Shown in pieces: positions 20,818 through 22,508 of a stretch of DNA of 22,508 bases (position 1 is its first letter; each line of letters starts with the position of its first letter). This stretch comes from AR5 sp041499965. GTDB lineage: Bacteria > Methylomirabilota > Methylomirabilia > Rokubacteriales > CSP1-6. Location of the stretch: positions 1 to 22,508 of the forward strand of contig JBGQLG010000076.1 in NCBI GenBank assembly GCA_041499965.1, written 5' to 3'. The translations under genes and the position numbers were made by a program. The notes under the pieces were generated by a model. That model was given only the letters and a program-made list of their open reading frames with translations, did not search any database and had not been told where the DNA came from.

Positions 20818-22065
20818 GTGACCGCGACTCTCGCCTCGGCTCCGACCGCCGCCCCCCGCTTCGCGGCCCTGCACACCCCCGACTACCGGCGCTACTGGGC
20901 ACTCGGCCTGCTGGCGATGACGGCCGACAACATCGAGCACGTCATCAGCTACTGGGTCATGTTCCAGAAGTTCCACTCGCCCACCCTGGGCGGCTTCGCC
21001 GTCATCAGCCACTGGGTTCCGTTCCTGCTCTTCTCGTTCCACGCCGGCGCGCTGGCCGATCGCTACGACTGCCGCAAGCTGATCCAGATCTCGCAGGCGC
21101 TCTTCATGCTGGCCTCGCTCGCCTGGGGCGTGCTCTTCCTGACGGGCCGGCTCGAGGTCTGGCACGCGGTCGTCATCCTGATCCTCCACGGCTCGGCCGG
21201 CGTGATCGGCGCCCCGGCGGCGCAGCTCATCATCCACGACATGGTCGGCCCCGGTCACCTGCCGAGCGCCATCCGGCTCAACGCGAGCAGCCGCTACCTG
21301 GCCATCCTGCTGGGGCCGGCGGTGGGCGGCGGCCTCCTGCTGGCGCTGGGCCCGGCCTGGGGCCTGCTCGCCAACGTGATCGTCTACCTGCCGTTCACGA
21401 TCTTCCTCGCCCGCGCGCCCTACACCGGGCACGTGCACGCCAGCGGCCAGCCGCCCCGCGCGCGCATGACGCTGGCCGATGCCTGGCGGCTGCTGGGCCA
21501 GGTGCGCGCCGACCGGCGGCTGGTGACGATGATCGCACTGGGCGGCATCACCTCGTTCTTCGTGGGCAACGCCTTCCAGGCCCAGATGCCGGAGTACGCG
21601 CACGACCTGGGCTCCGACGAGGCCGGGCTCTGGTACAGCGTGCTGCTCGCCGCGAACGCCGTGGGCGCGCTCACCGGCACCGTCCTGCTGGAGAGCGTGG
21701 CCGTCCTGCGCCCCAGCGCCCGCACGGCGGTCGTGTGCGCCGGCGCCTGGGGGCTGACGATCGGCCTGTTCGCCGTGGCCCCCAACTATCCCGTCGCGGT
21801 CACGCTGCTCGTGCTGGCCGGCGTGTTCAACCTGGCCTTCACCTCGATCGCCCAGACGCTGGTCCAGACGCTGGCGCCCCCGCGCGTGCGCGGCAGCGTC
21901 GTGGGCCTCTTCAACACCGCCATCCTCGGCCTGCGCGCCGGCAGTGGCCTCACCGTCGGCGTCCTCGGCGCCCTCATCAACGTCCACTGGTCGCTGGCGC
22001 TGAGCTCCGCCGCCGTCGTGGTCATCGCCGTCGGCCTGCTGGCCGTCGAACAGCAACGCGACTAG
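20818..22065 (+). CDS. MFS transporter, EntS/MFS_3-like exporter
   Basis: A 415-residue major facilitator superfamily protein with about 12 hydrophobic segments. Seen: an N-terminal ALHTPDYRRYWALG stretch typical of the MFS_3/enterobactin-exporter-like branch, motif A between helices 2 and 3 (GALADRYDCRK, residues 77-87), and the duplicated half beginning near RADRRLVTMIALGG. It probably exports small hydrophobic molecules by proton antiport; the cargo is unknown. I chose the GTG at 20818, where a TACGAT hexamer lies 7 nt upstream. The ATG at 20767 would add 17 residues with no Shine-Dalgarno. The frame stays open far upstream across the antisense of the cyclase gene, which could mislead gene callers. 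Confidence 0.88.
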   Translation: MTATLASAPTAAPRFAALHTPDYRRYWALGLLAMTADNIEHVISYWVMFQKFHSPTLGGFAVISHWVPFLLFSFHAGALADRYDCRKLIQISQALFMLASLAWGVLFLTGRLEVWHAVVILILHGSAGVIGAPAAQLIIHDMVGPGHLPSAIRLNASSRYLAILLGPAVGGGLLLALGPAWGLLANVIVYLPFTIFLARAPYTGHVHASGQPPRARMTLADAWRLLGQVRADRRLVTMIALGGITSFFVGNAFQAQMPEYAHDLGSDEAGLWYSVLLAANAVGALTGTVLLESVAVLRPSARTAVVCAGAWGLTIGLFAVAPNYPVAVTLLVLAGVFNLAFTSIAQTLVQTLAPPRVRGSVVGLFNTAILGLRAGSGLTVGVLGALINVHWSLALSSAAVVVIAVGLLAVEQQRD

Positions 22066-22129
22066 TCGCCGACCCAGAGGTTCGCCCGCACGCGATCAAC
22101 ACGGGCGGGGGCGCATGGGGCAGCGATCT
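22066..22129. other. Spacer after the MFS gene
   Basis: No gene, hairpin with a T-run or repeat core was recognised in this short GC-rich stretch between the MFS stop and repeat C'. The whole of 22066-22508 appears to be non-coding. Confidence 0.5.
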
Positions 22130-22285
22130 CCGATCGCGCCTCGTGGCAAGCCGGCTGCGAGCGATTGGTGAGGCGGGTGGACGAGCCGACGACAATCGTT
22201 CGGGCCGAGCCCCCTAGCTCGCCTCCTGGAGATGCGTCAAGCGAACCGCTCGCGGCTTGTACAGGCAAGCGATCGGCGCGATCGG
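22130..22285 (+). repeat. Repeat element C': degenerate copy lacking the C/G-run block
   Basis: Element C' aligns with element C at both ends of the core. TCGCGCCTCGTGGCAAGCCG parallels the start of C, and AGCGAACC, GCTCGC and CAGGC follow in the same order near the right end. The middle C7-T-G5 block is replaced by unrelated sequence containing CCCCCTAG. Short inverted ends remain: CCGATCGCGCC (22130-22140) with GGCGCGATCGG (22275-22285). It lies in direct orientation about 80 bp before C. Confidence 0.55.
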
Positions 22286-22363
22286 CAGAAGCCAGTTTGC
22301 GGGGTGCAGAACTCCGCCTGCGCGGGGCCGCCGTGGGCGGGGCGGGCGGGGCTGGTGTGTTCC

Positions 22364-22508
22364 GGTCGCGCCTTGTGGCGAGCCGTGCCACCCGCAATCT
22401 CTCGGGGCGGGGTAAGCGAGCCGCCGACGCTCGACTGGCCTACACCCAGCCCCCCCTGGGGGATGGGGGGTCGAGCGAACCCCGCTCGCACAATCCAGGC
22501 GAGCCACA
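22364..22508 (+). repeat. Repeat element C: core copy cut by the window end
   Basis: The core starts at TCGCGCCTTGTGGCGAGCCG (from 22366). It passes through GCGAGCCGCCGAC and the C7-T-G5-AT-G6 block at 22450-22470, identical to that of element A, and ends at CAGGCGAGCCACA where the window stops. The last bases, GCCACA, are the reverse complement of TGTGGC at the left end, so a right arm probably begins here. Confidence 0.75.

Noticed and set aside
22062..22508. Minus-strand ORFs at the window end
   Set aside because: They translate repeat copies C and C' and show no independent coding signal.

Overview
The window looks like a chromosomal piece of a very GC-rich (by eye about 70% G+C), free-living bacterium. 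Nearly all codons end in G or C, many genes start with GTG, and long meaningless antisense ORFs lie opposite most genes. The mix of FAH-family hydrolase, LLM oxidoreductase, MetE-like zinc methyltransferase, enolase-superfamily enzyme, SelA-like PLP enzyme and sortilin/BNR propeller recalls soil lineages such as Candidatus Rokubacteria/Methylomirabilota. That placement is inference from gene content; there is no rRNA or other marker here. I see no tRNA, CRISPR array, prophage or transposase gene.

Layout: 1-533 (-) 5' part of a zinc alcohol dehydrogenase; 628-1056 (-) small two-TM protein; 1136-2074 (+) FAH-family hydrolase; 2097-2370 repeat element A; 2364-3323 (-) LLM-class oxidoreductase, divergent from 3368-4429 (+) MetE-like protein. 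On the minus strand at 9132-4471 follow aldo/keto reductase, WxxGxW lipoprotein, Tat-exported PhoD-type phosphatase and a GH13 branching-enzyme-like protein, the last three almost abutting. At 9210-9596 (+) is a small secreted V/P/Y-rich protein, then a strong convergent hairpin and a secreted histidine phosphatase (9656-10273, -). At 10355-14689 (+) an enolase-superfamily enzyme is followed 15 bp later by a 1076-aa Asp-box propeller protein. Repeat element B (14686-15010) separates it from a SelA-like PLP enzyme (15080-16231, +) and a secreted type-B carboxylesterase (16319-17929, +) with different codon usage. A membrane adenylate cyclase with HAMP, GAF, PAS and TPR parts (18067-20736, -) diverges from an MFS exporter (20818-22065, +). 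The last 440 bp hold repeat copies C' (degenerate) and C (cut by the window end).

The most unusual signal is the repeat family. Three copies share a roughly 140-bp core built around a C-run/G-run block. Copies A and B are bracketed by long, almost perfect inverted arms (70 and 92 bp) whose sequences differ completely between copies, unlike ordinary MITE or IS ends. The arms begin at or within a few bases of a neighbouring stop codon. Copy C stops at the window edge just where its right arm should begin, so the model predicts the unseen sequence.

A second pattern concerns promoters. Five genes have a TAnnnT -10-like hexamer only 7-8 nt before the start codon and no Shine-Dalgarno, suggesting leaderless mRNAs. 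Three Shine-Dalgarno-led genes have TAnnGT 30-32 nt before the start. This pattern also helps choose several start codons.
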